DNA of 64,000 bases from Chrysomallon squamiferum (Eukaryota > Mollusca > Gastropoda > Neomphalida > Peltospiridae): contig CM022665.1 in the NCBI GenBank assembly GCA_012295275.1, positions 28,546,446 through 28,610,445 of the forward strand. Reading direction: 5' to 3'. The position numbers and the translations under genes are program-made. Each line of letters begins with the position of its first letter. Positions within the stretch are counted from its first letter, which is position 1. This document shows, piece after piece, positions 40,198 through 53,412 of the stretch. Below the pieces are notes generated by a model, which saw nothing but the letters and a program-made list of their open reading frames with translations, did no database searches and had not been told where the DNA came from.

Positions 40198-43100
40198 CCA
40201 TATCTTTGTTATGTCGCTGTATATATACTTAATGTGCTTTTACTTAAGGTCTTGTATGTTGAAAACATTAGTGTTATCTGCTCTTGGTGTAGGAATTCTG
40301 AAAAAGAATTATTTTAACTTATCAGTTGATAGAACTATCTTGATATTTTAATGGTGTGGTAAATAATTTTTTTAGTGAATTCAAATTAGGAATGGTTTCT
40401 AATGTAGTCAAGACTTGAACTTAGTCTGTTTAGGTTTCTTGTATCAAGATCTCTTTAGTGATAATACCTGTTCACAGTTAAATAATAGAAACAACAATAT
40501 TTAAAAAATGTTTTTCTTAAAATGCCCTTGGTTTAGAGTTAGAGATGACTGAAAAATAAAAATAATGCAGACTGTTCTTTTTTTTTTCTTCTTTTTAATT
40601 TTTTAAATTTTTAAATTTTTTTAATGTAGTTTTCATTTGGTTTGTCCAATATACTCTAGCCAGCTAAAATTAAATATATTCCACATATATGACACTGAAG
40701 TAACTATGAAAAAGAAAAGATCATTCATTTCAGGATACAAGGCCTGTTTCTGTAATATAATTTCGTCTTTTAAAACAAAAAAAAAACAAAAAAAAATTAA
40801 AAATCTACACAATAGATTTAATGTATCCTCTAAGAGTGGAATAATGATTTGAAAAAAAAAAAAAAATATATATATATATATGTATGTTTGTTATTTTTAT
40901 AATGATGGAGAACAGAAAACCTGATTTTATTGTTGCTATAGTTTTACTAATTTCATACTGATATATGTTTCTTTTATTTTCTTAAGACATTTTAGTTCTG
41001 TTATTAAGATGTAGTTAAGACTAAGCATTTATGCAGAATTTTATTTTCATATTTATCAGTTACAGGTTAAAAAATCATTCAACTGCAATACATAATAAAC
41101 ATGTTGTAATAACAGTAATTTGTCTGCAGTCACTTATATTTTAACTTATGGTTGTTCATAACATAAAACATTGACGAAAACACAACTTTGTAACATATAT
41201 AAAAAAACATAACAGTTTACAATAAAGGGTATGTCATTTTGCTTCAGCTACCTTTTTAAGTATGATTATGTTTGTTTAATAGATTGTCTAGTTTGTTTTT
41301 TCCTTTAATTCATGAACTTGCTTCAGCCTGTTTTTATTATTTTTGATTGATTGTTGGCTTGATTTTTTAAAGTAGACTTGTGGTATAGCTGAAAGTACAC
41401 TTAAAACAGCAACAGTTAAAATACTACTACAAAGCACAATGTAGTTCATCACACAAATAAACTTGTGTAACAGTTTTGTTTAAATATTTGTCAGTGAGAT
41501 ACTAATTATATTGCTTGGAGATTATTATAACACTGCAATAAACTGACTGGTCCATGCATTTCAGTTGGTGAAATTAGAAGAAATTTACATTTTGTATATT
41601 ACAAGTGTTTTGTAAAGGAGAATTTTGAAACATGTAACTTCACTGATTGTAATTCATTTGTTCTTATAGAACATGTGAGATTGTGTACCATCAATTATAG
41701 CCATAAGTCTACATTTTAAATAGTTTTATTGTGGATACATAGGAATGTATTTCATTATTTTAAATTTTATTTGTTTTAAATTTAATTTTATTCTGCTGAC
41801 ATTTTGTTTTTTTTTTTTTTTTTTAAAAGATTGTATTTTTATAACTTCTAAATAATTTAAATTTAATAATGTAATGTGTGGATAATTATTAATCTTGTTA
41901 TTTTTGTTATTGAAATCATTGAATTTGGTTACTGAAGTGATCTCAAATGATGCAGGTTTTAAAGATGTGTGTATTATTATGCCAGTCAGTTTTAGTAGTT
42001 ACTGTTGACAGATAAATGATCAAGTAATTGTTTGGTAGTATAAATTACAAGTCATTAGTATCATTAATAATTGGAGTAATATGTTTTGTGTTACACATAG
42101 ATAAAAGAAAAAGCTGGAAAGTCCAGTTGTCATTAGCATTTCTTTTTTTCAAAATAAACTTTAATATTCTCCAAATGGCATATTGATCTTTTAAAATACA
42201 ATTCCTTAATTATGGTAGAATATTTTTAAAAGTGATGTTTGAAAAATCCTCTCAGACTAAAACACAGATGACTTTGTAATAGCTGCAGCAAGCATAAATC
42301 TGAACATTTTTTAAAAGCTGTTTGAAAGTCATTAATTCAGGCTTTTGGGCTTTCACCTTAAGTTCAACACCAGTTCTTGCAGTTTAGAGTCCAGCTTTTT
42401 ACTAAAGCTTGGAATTGTAATCCAACATAAAAAGAAAATTGAAGAGTACCAAACATTTAATACATTTATTTGAACATGCTGATTAATTTCACATTCAGCT
42501 CTGTCTAAAAGCTTAATATTCAAGAATTTAAATTGTAAATTGATGAACATGGGCAAAATTAATGTAATATATTAATTTTTTACATGCACTAAAAAATTTA
42601 GTCCACAAAATATTTGTCTCTGGTAAAAGTTTAGACTGGAAAACATTTTTGCACGCACATGCACACATTTATTAAAAATTAGTCAGAACATTGATCTCCT
42701 ATGTCTATTTTATTGACTTGAATGTGAATGTTCAGACTAGGAGTTCAGTGATGACATTTTGTTGTGACAAAAAGTGATAGTCTGCTGCTGTAGAAGTTAG
42801 ACAACATCTGTTTGATTTGCTAGTGCTGTGTTTTCCTGTGTGGTCTTGTCAACTGTGCATGTTTGCTTAGCATACATTTTCTCACTTTGACAAACTGACC
42901 TTGCCCATGCATTCCTTCTTTTTTTTGTAAGACTTTTTTTATTGTTTAAATTTTATCTTCATTGATGTCAAACCCATAGTTAAATAACTTTTAATTTTCA
43001 CCATTTCATTCTTACATTTAATATACATAGTATATCAAATCAGCTGTTTTACCATTTAATATAGTAATCTTTATTTTAATGTATGTATTTAGTTATTATT

Positions 43101-44832
43101 ATTTTATTTTTAAATTTTTAGAACTTTTCTGATAAAATAATTTCTTGGTTATTAACCAAAGATTCTTTTCTTAAAGGCAAATAATATTTTGGTCAGATAA
43201 TGCTTTTTCATTTGGTATTGATCTATCTACCAATTACATTTTCTTGATGTCAGAACACCCCAAGACCATGTTAAAGCCTTAATTGAAATATTAAATTCTT
43301 TATTATTTGAAACAAGTAGCAACAATGAATTAAGGGCAGAACAGCCACTTTAAAAAGTCACGTACAAAATTTGTCACAAAGCTTTCCAGCCAAGTTTAAC
43401 TGTAAAAGGCAAAATAACATACAAGACAACCCACTGATCCTTGTTTTAGTCAACTTTTCATAAAAAAGTAATCATTATTTTCCATTGTAATTCATATACA
43501 GCAAACATGCACAGTAAATTAAAACTGCCATTCACCGTTATGATATTTACTAAGATGTGTTCATCGGGAAACATGCTGTTTTGCTTCAGTTTTTCTTGTA
43601 TAAAAATAACGATTTTTGTTACAGAATTTCATAAAAAGTTAGACAAAAGACAGCTGTTTCCTGCAGCAGAGCCAAAGCCAATATGGTGACATTTAGTATG
43701 GTGCAATACATAATTTGTTAGAAACTGTTTTGTAAAGTGTCATCTTGTTTAAGCCAAAATGTTTATGGCTTCCATCTTTTTGTTTTACTTAGACAAAATC
43801 ATTTCCTTTGATTTGATGGCAATTTGAAATGTTTGAAAAATACATTTCAAACTTTGTAGGATTGTTCCCGTTTCCATACTTGAATGGTGTAATACCGTTT
43901 TCTAGTAACTCTTTATCAAGAGAGAGACATGCAGATGGATGGGTAGATATTTAATTTTTCATATTTTTCAATTAAGTATATCAAACCACTTGTTTTGAAA
44001 ACCAATCATGAAAGGTAACCAAATTTATTTTTTTAAATTACTAAAAAATATGTAAGGTAACTGCACAACATGTGGCTTGCTAGAACCTGTTAGATTTTGA
44101 CACTTCTGTTCCATTAAGTTAGGCAGTTCAGATTTTAATTAAATGATATATTAAATAATTTATCAAAGCAGTAGCAAGGTGCCATATCAATCAAATTTTA
44201 AATGTAAACTACAAGTAATAGCTTATAATGCTTTTTTATTAGTTGCTTCATGAAAGGTAACATGAACCTTCTTTAATAGAATTTTTTTTTGTTACATCAT
44301 TACTATGCTGTGCATTACAAAAGTCATCACATGATCTCAACTGATTTTAAAATGCAGGTTTATCATGGTTTAAAGTGACTTAAGGATATTAAGTGACCTT
44401 GTTATTAATGAATGTTAAGTTTTTAGATGACTCTCTAAAAAAATATTCTATCTACAATTTTGTGTAATTTTATTTTTATTTCTTTATGTATCTCTTTTAA
44501 CTTGTTAACATGATGACTAATAACAAGGAATGTCAGTTGTAATTGTTACACTGTGAAGACTGTTCAGCAGTAGGTTATTATTGTTTTATCCCACTAGACA
44601 CTGTTTTTACAACTGTGCAATAAGGTGCAGTTTGCTGCTGTATTGTTCTTGTGGGAACATCTGTTCTCAGTAGTGTATATTTGTACATAATGAAACAAAA
44701 CAAAACAGCAAAAAAAAAATTAAAAAAAAATAAAAATTAAAAAAAAATACTATTTGAATTTTGTTTTCTGTCACTAACATTTATTATGTTTTTCTAACAG
44801 ATTATATTATCTTCCCTGTTTTATTTTAAAAT

Positions 44833-44845
44833 AATAAAGTTTATT
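44833..44845. terminator. Back-to-back polyadenylation signals for both strands
   Basis: AATAAA on the + strand (44833-44838) is followed by TTTATT (44840-44845), which is AATAAA on the - strand. This lies between the convergent FOXN and DPH6 genes. Use in either gene is not shown. Confidence 0.25.
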
Positions 44846-44889
44846 TATTTATATTTTATATTCCAGGCTAATAGTGTGTTAGTGAAAAT

Positions 44890-45310
44890 GGCCTATCCAA
44901 AGGGAGATAATTCACAAACTAACTGTACTATGAACACTGCTGTAAATGTACATTTGTTTACAAACATAACAAGGTGATGTTTGGTAAGTGTGTGTTATAA
45001 ATGTTTATTTACTGAAACTGTCAACTCAAAATCATGTGTTAACGCTAGATGCTATGCCACAGACCAAAAGAGCAGTGGTACAAGTGAACTCACAGAGTCG
45101 GTCAATGTGTGACCACTGTTAGCAGCCAGGGAAGAACATCAATGTTCTGTTGTCTTAAGAAATCTGTTACAACATGAACAACATGTGGTCAGGCATTATC
45201 CTGCTGCAATATGATGTTATGTTCCTGTTCTTGAGCAAAGGGTAGGCCAAAAGGTTGAATGATGTCATTTTGATAGCTTATATCAGATCTGACTGCATTA
45301 GTCATTTTGT
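44890..45310. mobile_element. Possible degenerate interspersed element (weak)
   Basis: A GC-richer island follows the mollusc-type word AAAGGGAGATAATTC (44899-44913) and includes a segment around 45181-45290 that reads like an old, decayed repeat (AGGCATTATCCTGCTGCAAT). No open frame survives and no terminal repeats were found. The family is not identified. Confidence 0.25.
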
Positions 45311-45322
45311 TCCCTTTCTGCT

Positions 45323-45328
45323 TTTATT
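45323..45328 (-). terminator. DPH6: Candidate DPH6 polyadenylation signal
   Basis: TTTATT on the + strand is AATAAA on the coding strand, 84 nt past the DPH6 stop codon. It would give a short 3' UTR. Confidence 0.4.
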
Positions 45329-45411
45329 TCATTCAAATTATATCTTCTTCTTTTTTTTTCCCTTTTTTTTTTTCAGTTAAGCTGTTGAACTGAAATTGTG
45401 AAGTCCAATAT

Positions 45412-48400
45412 TCATGAACAACACAGAGAGAGTAGTGTGTTTTCATTGCAGCCATTTTGTATCACTGGAATGAGACTAATTATTGGTGCATGGTCATCTT
45501 CTGCCACCTCAGTTAAACTCTGTAACAGAACTGAAATGAAAAAATGATAATTTTTAAATTATTTTTGGAATAACTACTCAAGTAATTATTTCAACATCAC
45601 TTAACTCTAAAACAGTGCTCTACGAGTGAGCCAAACATTTAATAAAAACGTTTTTACTTTCTTTTCAGTATGCATACATATACACACCATAACACTAAAA
45701 AATACATTTAAAAAATATATATAATTTATAAATGAGAGAGGGGCAGATCAACAGAGAATGCACAATAACAATTTTGGATTAACTTTTTCCAAAGAAATTC
45801 TTGTTGAATTCCATATAATATATATATGTATATATAAAAACATACTAAATAAAATTGTGTTTTGAACAAACCTGTGTACAGATTAGCTTGTGAACTGTGA
45901 CTGACAGAATAGAAGATTCTTAACAATGGAATATCTGACCAGTTGAATAATGTCTTTTTAATAAGTTTATTAAAACATTCAAACATATGTCTGATAAACT
46001 TCTTGTATGACTGTGCATTATCTGTCATCTTTGGACATTCTGTGAAAAAACAAAAACAACCATGTAATAACTAATATTTAAAAATGTTTGAAAGATGAAA
46101 GAAAGTTAGGTAATTGCAGTACATTACATGTACAAACATTATCTATGAATTTAAAACAGAGCTCTGCAAGCCAAAAATAAAACATCCAACAAACAAGTGG
46201 CTCACTTTGTTATCTAATGCAAGAAGTGTAATATTTACTATTTTCATACATCCAAAGGTTAATACAAAAACAAATAATCTATTCCATAATAGCCAAATTA
46301 ATTGTATTAAAAGATCATCAAATGTTTATTTTTATTTTTAATTTTCATTCTTTCGATATTTAATTTTTAGCTGAAATTTTACTTTTTGTACCAACTTGAG
46401 TTTACCAATTAAAAGAAGAATAAATTAAAACTTTACCTAACATTCCAACACATGAGAAAAGTGTTTTATTTTCTCTAGAACAGTAACAGTGGAATGACAC
46501 AGAATTGCTGTCATCTTTCTCATTAATGAAATGTTCTGAAAGGAAACATCATATATATATATATAAAACAACAAAATGAATAAGGTAACATTTAATAAAA
46601 CAACAAAATTAATATTTTGACCAAACATTTAAATGTTATATCTTTTTTCTGAAGAATAAGACAATGGTTAATTAATAAATACATATATAGAGAGAGAGAA
46701 AAGTGTGTGTATGTATATACATATATAATATACAAACACCTATCATTTAGTTCATCATAGTAATGATGGCAGTATTAAAACCTACTACCATCTTTTCCAG
46801 TGTTACCTTGAAGTTCTTCATCTCTAACATAAGCTGAAACTTGCCATTCGATTAGAGCACCTTTAGGTAAAGCTGGAACTACAACAATCTGTAGTAGAGA
46901 TCTGTTTTCTGTTTCATCATCACTGGAATTTGTCTAAATATAAAAAAAAAGGTTTTGATAAAACAGATAGATCGACACATGGACAAAAGATTAAATGATC
47001 TTTGAAGTCATGTATCCCCTGAGTTTCTTACTTTATTGCAAAACTTTATTATTAGCAAAGATTGTTACAAAACAAAAACCAATAATAATAAATAATTTTT
47101 AAAAACAGATTTAGAAATAGATTTTAAAAAAAGGAACAAAAGAAATCAGAATAAAATTAATAAAATTGTTTTATTGGTTTTTCTTAAAGGTATGTTTTAT
47201 ACTTGTACATTAATCTTACCTTGTAGTTTAATAAAGTTTTATTCCACTGTTTCTGTGCTGTCACAACATATGTACGATGTGTAACATAACACACAGCCAG
47301 TGTGACTCTGTCTAATGTACAACCACTGTGAATAGCTGTGAGAATTCTTTGGGTGTGTCTCAGAGAAAGTAAACATTGAGTGTTTATACCTCCATCTGTT
47401 ATTTGTAGAGTAGCTGGTATCATGGCAATCTGACCAGCTACAAATATCTTGTCACCTCTCTGGAAGATAAAATAAAAATGTAAATGTTAAATAAAGGATA
47501 CATTAGAAGGCACAGTTAGTGTTATACAATATCTCTCTGATACATAATCTGATCCATCATTTCTTTTTTAAATAAAATAAAAACAACAAAAACTAAAAAT
47601 ATTTATATATAATTATTTTTTATTATTCTCGAGTCTTTAAACATAACTAGACAGGTGGGGTTTTTTTGTTTTGTTTTTTCATATTATTTATGCTTGATTC
47701 ATTTTAACTGGGAAAAAATGTTGACGACAACAAGTTACTGTGAAGTATGACTGTTTAGGATATATAATGAAATGATCTGTATTATCTTACCATTAGTGTT
47801 TGTGTGATAAATGAATAATACTTATGTATTTGATCTACAAGTATTTTGATGTCTGTTGTTTTTTATATCTTTAAGTAATGAAAAGATCAAACCTTGCAGG
47901 CCTGACTGTAGGGACCAATGTTTGCTGGGGCCCAGTGAGAGATGCTTTGTACATGCATAGTAGGCTCCTGTTGATCACACACACATCCACAACAGTCCAA
48001 AATCAGGGCCACATTGGGAGGGTTGCAGACCTCAACACACACTCTGAAAACACCATGCCAGTAATAATTAACAAAAATTTGTTTAAAGAACACACCATTT
48101 TATACTAATTATTAAATTTCTATTACAAAAATATTTCACCTGACTGGAGGATTGATTCCAAAGAATTTCTTATAAACAGAATTAATCTGAGCAAATTCTT
48201 TCATTGAGTGGACATACAGACATACAGAAACGATGTTCTCCATACTGAAACCCATATCTTCTACAGTTTCTAAAATTAAGCAAAATTTTTTTATCAATAA
48301 CATACATAAAAAAAATAAAAAACATCAATAAATGACCAAACATTGAAAATAAATGAATTTATTTAATTTTGTGTCCTTTTTTATTTTATTTTCAGTAACT

Positions 48401-51400
48401 AGATGAGACAGTCTTACAAATTTCAAAAGTTATTACTATCAGTACCTACTGAAATAATGCTAAATGTATTTAAAAATAAAACAACGAAGTAAAGTAGCAA
48501 AATATTCATTATTTATAATATCACATCTGTTATTACAGAAAACATTGTTTACTTTTCATTTTTTCCATGACTGTTCGTGTAACTTCTTCAACAGTTTGAC
48601 TAGATTCTATCTTAGCAACAATTCTAGACACATAAAACCAGTTCCCTAACTCCTTACAACTGACATCAAATGTTTCTGCAAAATTAAAAATTAAAATAAG
48701 ATTATTTCATAAGCAACTATTTATCATTTTAAATTTAAATTATAATTTTTTTTTTGTGTATTATTATATGTGGTAGTGTATGTTAATAAGAAAACTTAAA
48801 AACATAATAATACTGAACAATTAAACAGTTTGTTATTGTTTGTCAATAAATGTGAAAACGATTTGTGAAATAAATCAACGTACTAGAAGGATATGTTTCT
48901 ATAAAAGAGATAAATATCTATTCATGACAATAGTATTATAAATAGTTTGAAATAAAACAAAATTATTACAAAAGAGTTGTTAGTTTTAAATAAACCTTGA
49001 CTCAAATCATTAGTCTGTAAGATAATTAAAAACTTGTTTTAAGCAGATAGTTCTCTATTTTACATGATAGTAGCAAATTTTAAAATATATTCTTTGAAAA
49101 AAAAAAGATTTAATAAAAACTAAATAAATAAAGTAACAATGAATATTTTAAGAACTCCCTTGTAAACATTCACTATTTTAGATATAAATCTAGGTACACA
49201 TATATTATGATAAGTTTTGAAAGCACTAACAAACCCTTTGTCTCAGAACACTGTGTTAAAGAAGGACTCTCTGATATCTGTGAACTGTTTGTTATTTCTT
49301 CACCAACTGTTAATTCATTAAGTAGATCTGAGCTTCTAGTTAAAGGCAAAGTCTTCAGATATTCTTGTATGTCTGTTACCTAAAATAAAGATAAAATTAA
49401 TGTTTAGACCAGTAATTATTCCATAAGTCTTGCTGAATCTTAATGTGTATGTCTGATAACAGATGCTATTTTAATTCAGCACAAAAATGAGTTTTTGATA
49501 TTTGTTTTGGAAAATGAAGAAACTTTCAAAAATTTTACCATTTTCAACTGATTCAATAAAAACATACATTTTTAAAAACTCAGCAGAACAGCATGTACCC
49601 TTGTGAACACATTTCAGTATATATCTTAACAGAGAATTTACTGTGCATTTTTGTTTTGACAGCTTTATATTAACTGCACTGGAAAATAACACTATGTTTT
49701 TAGTGAAAATAAAAATATATTTAAAAAAGAAAAAAACATATCTGAATAATAACAATAATAGTCACATCTTATCATTTTTAAAACACAAACGTCACAGAAA
49801 TAACATTTGAGTTAGACTGATACTATGATGAGTAAATAATTATTTATCATAACTGTTGTTTTCACAGAGAAAAAGAAAACTGCAAGTATCTCTGTCTGCT
49901 GGTTACTGCAGCTGTCTGTTAAATAAAAACAAGTGAAAACAACATGGAGTGATACTAACTACTGGTTTGTCTTCAAGATGTAGCTTATGAAGATTAAGGT
50001 AACCCACTTGAGCAAATGCATCATCAGAATGAATCACTGTTTCTGTGTGATCACTGTGTGAAAATATTATACAGAAACCGTGAAAAAAAACTCATTAGAG
50101 AGATACATTTTATATATTTGTATCTAAGTGTATCAGACAAAATCATTCAAATTTCAAAATAAAGTCAAACTGCTTTTAAGTTCTTAAATTATTTAAAGTG
50201 TCCTCTTTTGTGGCAGTTTTTTTTTAAAGATTATAAGTCATTTTGGAAGATGCAAAATATGGATTAAATGTACTATCACTAATAATACACAGATGATCAA
50301 TACAAGCACATTACAATTTCAATGTTTAGATTTACACAAATGCTCAGTTTTGCTGTGCTGATATAAAACCTCTACTTACATAACAATTTTCTTGACAAAC
50401 AAAGGACAGTCTAAAGTAAAGGTTTCATATTCACCTCCTTCACCACAAACATTCAGTCCGTATGTCTTGTTCTAGTGAATAAAGATACAGGTTTAGAATG
50501 AATTTCATGTACAAGAAGTTCAGTTAAACAACAAAAGAAGACATAATGTGTGATTTGTCTCAGTTTTTTGTCTCCTTAACTAATAACTTGGCAAGTTTTA
50601 AATCACCAGATAAAACAGTAACTTGTTAAAAAGAAAGAAAGAAAGAACAGTTAAATAATTACATTAGTTACTCTGTAGATTGATAAGAATTACTGGAAAA
50701 CCTCTTACTAACAACAGTTTTGAATGTTTTAAAAAATGACTACATTATACATTCTGTACAAAGAATAATAAACAAATTTTACATGACGATGAAGAATAAA
50801 ATATTTCAATAAAGAGAAATGTATATCAAAGGTTTAAAAAAATGTGTTAATAAAAAAGTTAAGAAGATTCATCTGTTTTTCTGAAATTGTTCAGTAAGTT
50901 TTACTCACCATTTTTATCATATGTGAATAAATCTGCTGCAGTGATTTCCCCAGATGTTTGTCAATGTCTAATCCTAATAGAAAGAATGGTATTAAGAAAT
51001 ATGTATTATCATACCAAAACAACTTACATTAACCATAAATCAATCTGAAGCAAATTTTATTCACGGGAAATAAAATTAAAGATGTGAATACACTTTGAAA
51101 ATGTTTTTTAAAAAATAGCAATAAATCCATGAATATTATCTCCAAATAATAAACAGAATATAAGAATTTTTACTAAAAGAAGTAACTAATGATAAACTCC
51201 TGCAATTTTTTTAAAAAATAACAATCCTTAAATTGTCTGTGTATATATTACCAAGGGCAGCAACTTTAATGACAATGGCTTCCACATGACAATCTAACAT
51301 TTCTTTAAGAAGCGTTTCCTGATCTCTGTGCCATAGATATGCTAATGATGTTAGATTTAATCGCTGACATCTGAAAAAGAAATAATATCATTAAAGCAAA

Positions 51401-53412
51401 TGTTTATGCACAATTTAACCTAAGCATAAAATAAGTTGTATATAATCAGATACAGATAAAATAAAAGGAAACAAATAATGTAAAAAGCCCATTTCATTAT
51501 ATATGTTCACACTATACTCTATACTGAATTCTGCAGTGTACATGCATGTAATGACGTTCACACACATACACATACAAATAAAAAAAGTATGCTACATCTT
51601 TACAAACACACAAAATATGTAACCAAGATCAATGTCTTCTCTTACTTGTACAAATGATTTTACTTTTACTGGTTGTAATTCTTTACTGCAAGTCTGTTAT
51701 TTTAAAATTTCCATTACCATCAACAACAAAACAGTCCTACAAAAACTATTTCAATAATTTGGACAAATATTTTTGAAAACTTACACATTTTCCACCCGAA
51801 CTCTCTGATAATCAGAAAGAATGGCACCAACAGATACTGCCTCAATCTGGATTTCATTCTAAAAAATTAAATAAACAACACACATTAAAATTAACATTTA
51901 GCATTTTAAACTAATGTTTTTTTAACTCTGAATTACTATCACTGGTGTTAAAGCCTGAAAGAATCAACTCAGTTTTGAACATTTGTTTTCTTAGGAATAA
52001 GAACTGCACAAATGTTTCCTATGCAAGTCATCAAAAATGTCTGGAATGGAATGCATTTTGATGAGTAAATTCAGGAGGATTGTTCTTGCAACCCACCAAA
52101 ACTGAAGTGAATACTCTATTACCAGTTAAAGTCCACTCCAATTAAGGATGTTAATTACTATATTTGAAAATATAATAGTGAAAAATATTTTGACAAGAGG
52201 TTAAAAAATAAAAGTATATGAGTTTATCATAGGAGATTTAAGGATTTAAATCATTCAGATTCAGTTAAACAAAATTAGATTAAGTAATTCTGTTATTTAT
52301 AATTTTCATGAGTGGAGTTAATATACTACTGCTGACAAGACAATATTTTTTCTTTCTTACATATAACGCATATATAAACAGAAAAAGAGCTACAAACAAA
52401 ACAAAATTATTTTCAGTTTTTTTTACCATGACCATTTTCAGAAGTTCATACAAATCTTCCACTTCATCATCATTTGTAGGTTTGTAGTCTCGTCCAATTG
52501 ATTTTGAAAAACCTGAGATTGTTCTGCGATAGAGTGGAAGTCCAGTTGCCTCTGCATAAATGTCAATAGCATGATGACCAACAGTTTGAAACATGTAACT
52601 ATCCATCTCATCTGAAAATAGTGTAATAATTAAATATCTCTGAGTTAAGTTACACTTATTCTTCACATGGGAAATATTATTTTGCTACATTGTTTAACAA
52701 TTCCAAATTTGAAATACCAGTGCAAAATACCACACAAAAAGTCATGGACACCATTTATCCACATTTTTTTTAAATATAAGACTGCATTGTTATATACAGA
52801 TTAAATAAATACACCTATTAAGACACATGTAATAAAGTTTAATTAATTATTATTCTTTCTTTTATATTACATAATTTTTCCAAAAATAAATATTTAACTT
52901 TTCATTATAACAGATTTAAATAACTGAGAATATTTAGAAGATTAATATAATACATTTTAATTCCAACAGTTACAAACAAACTTACATCGATTAAAAATAT
53001 ATACTTAAAAAAAAATTCAAAAAAAAATCTAATTAGATAAATAAAAGCAGACGATACAGATATTATAACATTTGTTTGTTTTGTATCAGTGATACTATCA
53101 GTATCACTCTATTGTTTTACTAACCCTTGCTTTCAGGTCTGAGATTGGCCAAAGCAACAATTTGATGTCCTTCAGACACGCAGTGCATCATATTGAAACA
53201 GCTGTCTTTGCCACCGCTGATATAGAGGAAAAAATAAAAATATAACTGATTTAATCAGTGATTATTATTATTATTTCGAATCATTCACTGAAAATAATAA
53301 TTAAAAAAAGAAAAAAGAATAAAAGTAAATTGAGAATATATATATTATATCTGGATTACATTAAAGAACTAGTACTATAATACAGTCACCTAATTAATGC
53401 AACCACCTTCAT
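45412..53412 (-). CDS. DPH6: Diphthine-ammonia ligase DPH6, long form with two C-terminal Rid-like domains, 17 exons
   Basis: Exons in transcript order: 53412-53390, 53216-53125, 52611-52427, 51858-51785, 51370-51252, 50973-50909, 50471-50380, 50053-49960, 49379-49235, 48675-48553, 48269-48140, 48043-47893, 47459-47220, 46933-46807, 46535-46437, 46039-45872, 45530-45412. All are GT-AG and phase-consistent; total 2046 nt, 681 aa. Residues 1-240 are the ATP-pyrophosphatase ligase: PP-loop SGGKDS (8-13), DEMDSYMFQTVGHHAID, GAILSDYQRVRVENVC, LAYLWHRDQ, CGEGGEYETFTLDCPLF. It amidates diphthine on elongation factor 2, the last diphthamide step, in the cytosol. Residues about 300-410 and 415-555 are two Rid/YjgF-like domains (HWAPANIGPYSQA opens the second). 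Vertebrate DPH6 (about 267 aa) lacks these; yeast Dph6 (about 685 aa) has them. The start ATG in the 23-nt exon 1 gives MKVVALIS, as expected. Confidence 0.96.
45531..52426 (-). other. DPH6: Remaining DPH6 introns
   Basis: Between the listed exons lie fourteen further AT-rich introns plus the last one at 45531-45871. They include (TA)n tracts near 45811-45830, 46548-46564 and 46680-46735, and no extra exon is recognised. Introns of over 300 bp: 45531-45871, 48676-49234, 49380-49959, 50472-50908, 51371-51784 and 51859-52426. Confidence 0.6.
52612..53124 (-). other. DPH6: DPH6 intron 2
   Basis: An AT-rich 513 bp intron with donor GTTAGT and acceptor TTTTCAG. Nothing else is seen in it. Intron 1 (53217-53389) is only 173 bp. 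Confidence 0.75.

Larger units (their letters stand above)
35721..45411. other. FOXN 3' UTR and flank up to the convergent DPH6 gene
   Basis: This 9.7 kb of AT-rich DNA has no recognisable coding exon. Several AATAAA signals could end the FOXN mRNA; the better ones, followed by GU-rich DNA, are at 39569-39574 and 40192-40197, which would give a 3' UTR of about 3.9-4.5 kb. It also holds long poly-T runs (37376-37390, 38254-38281), a three-copy tandem repeat (38646-39000), TA repeats, and a possible mobile-element remnant near its right end. Confidence 0.5.
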
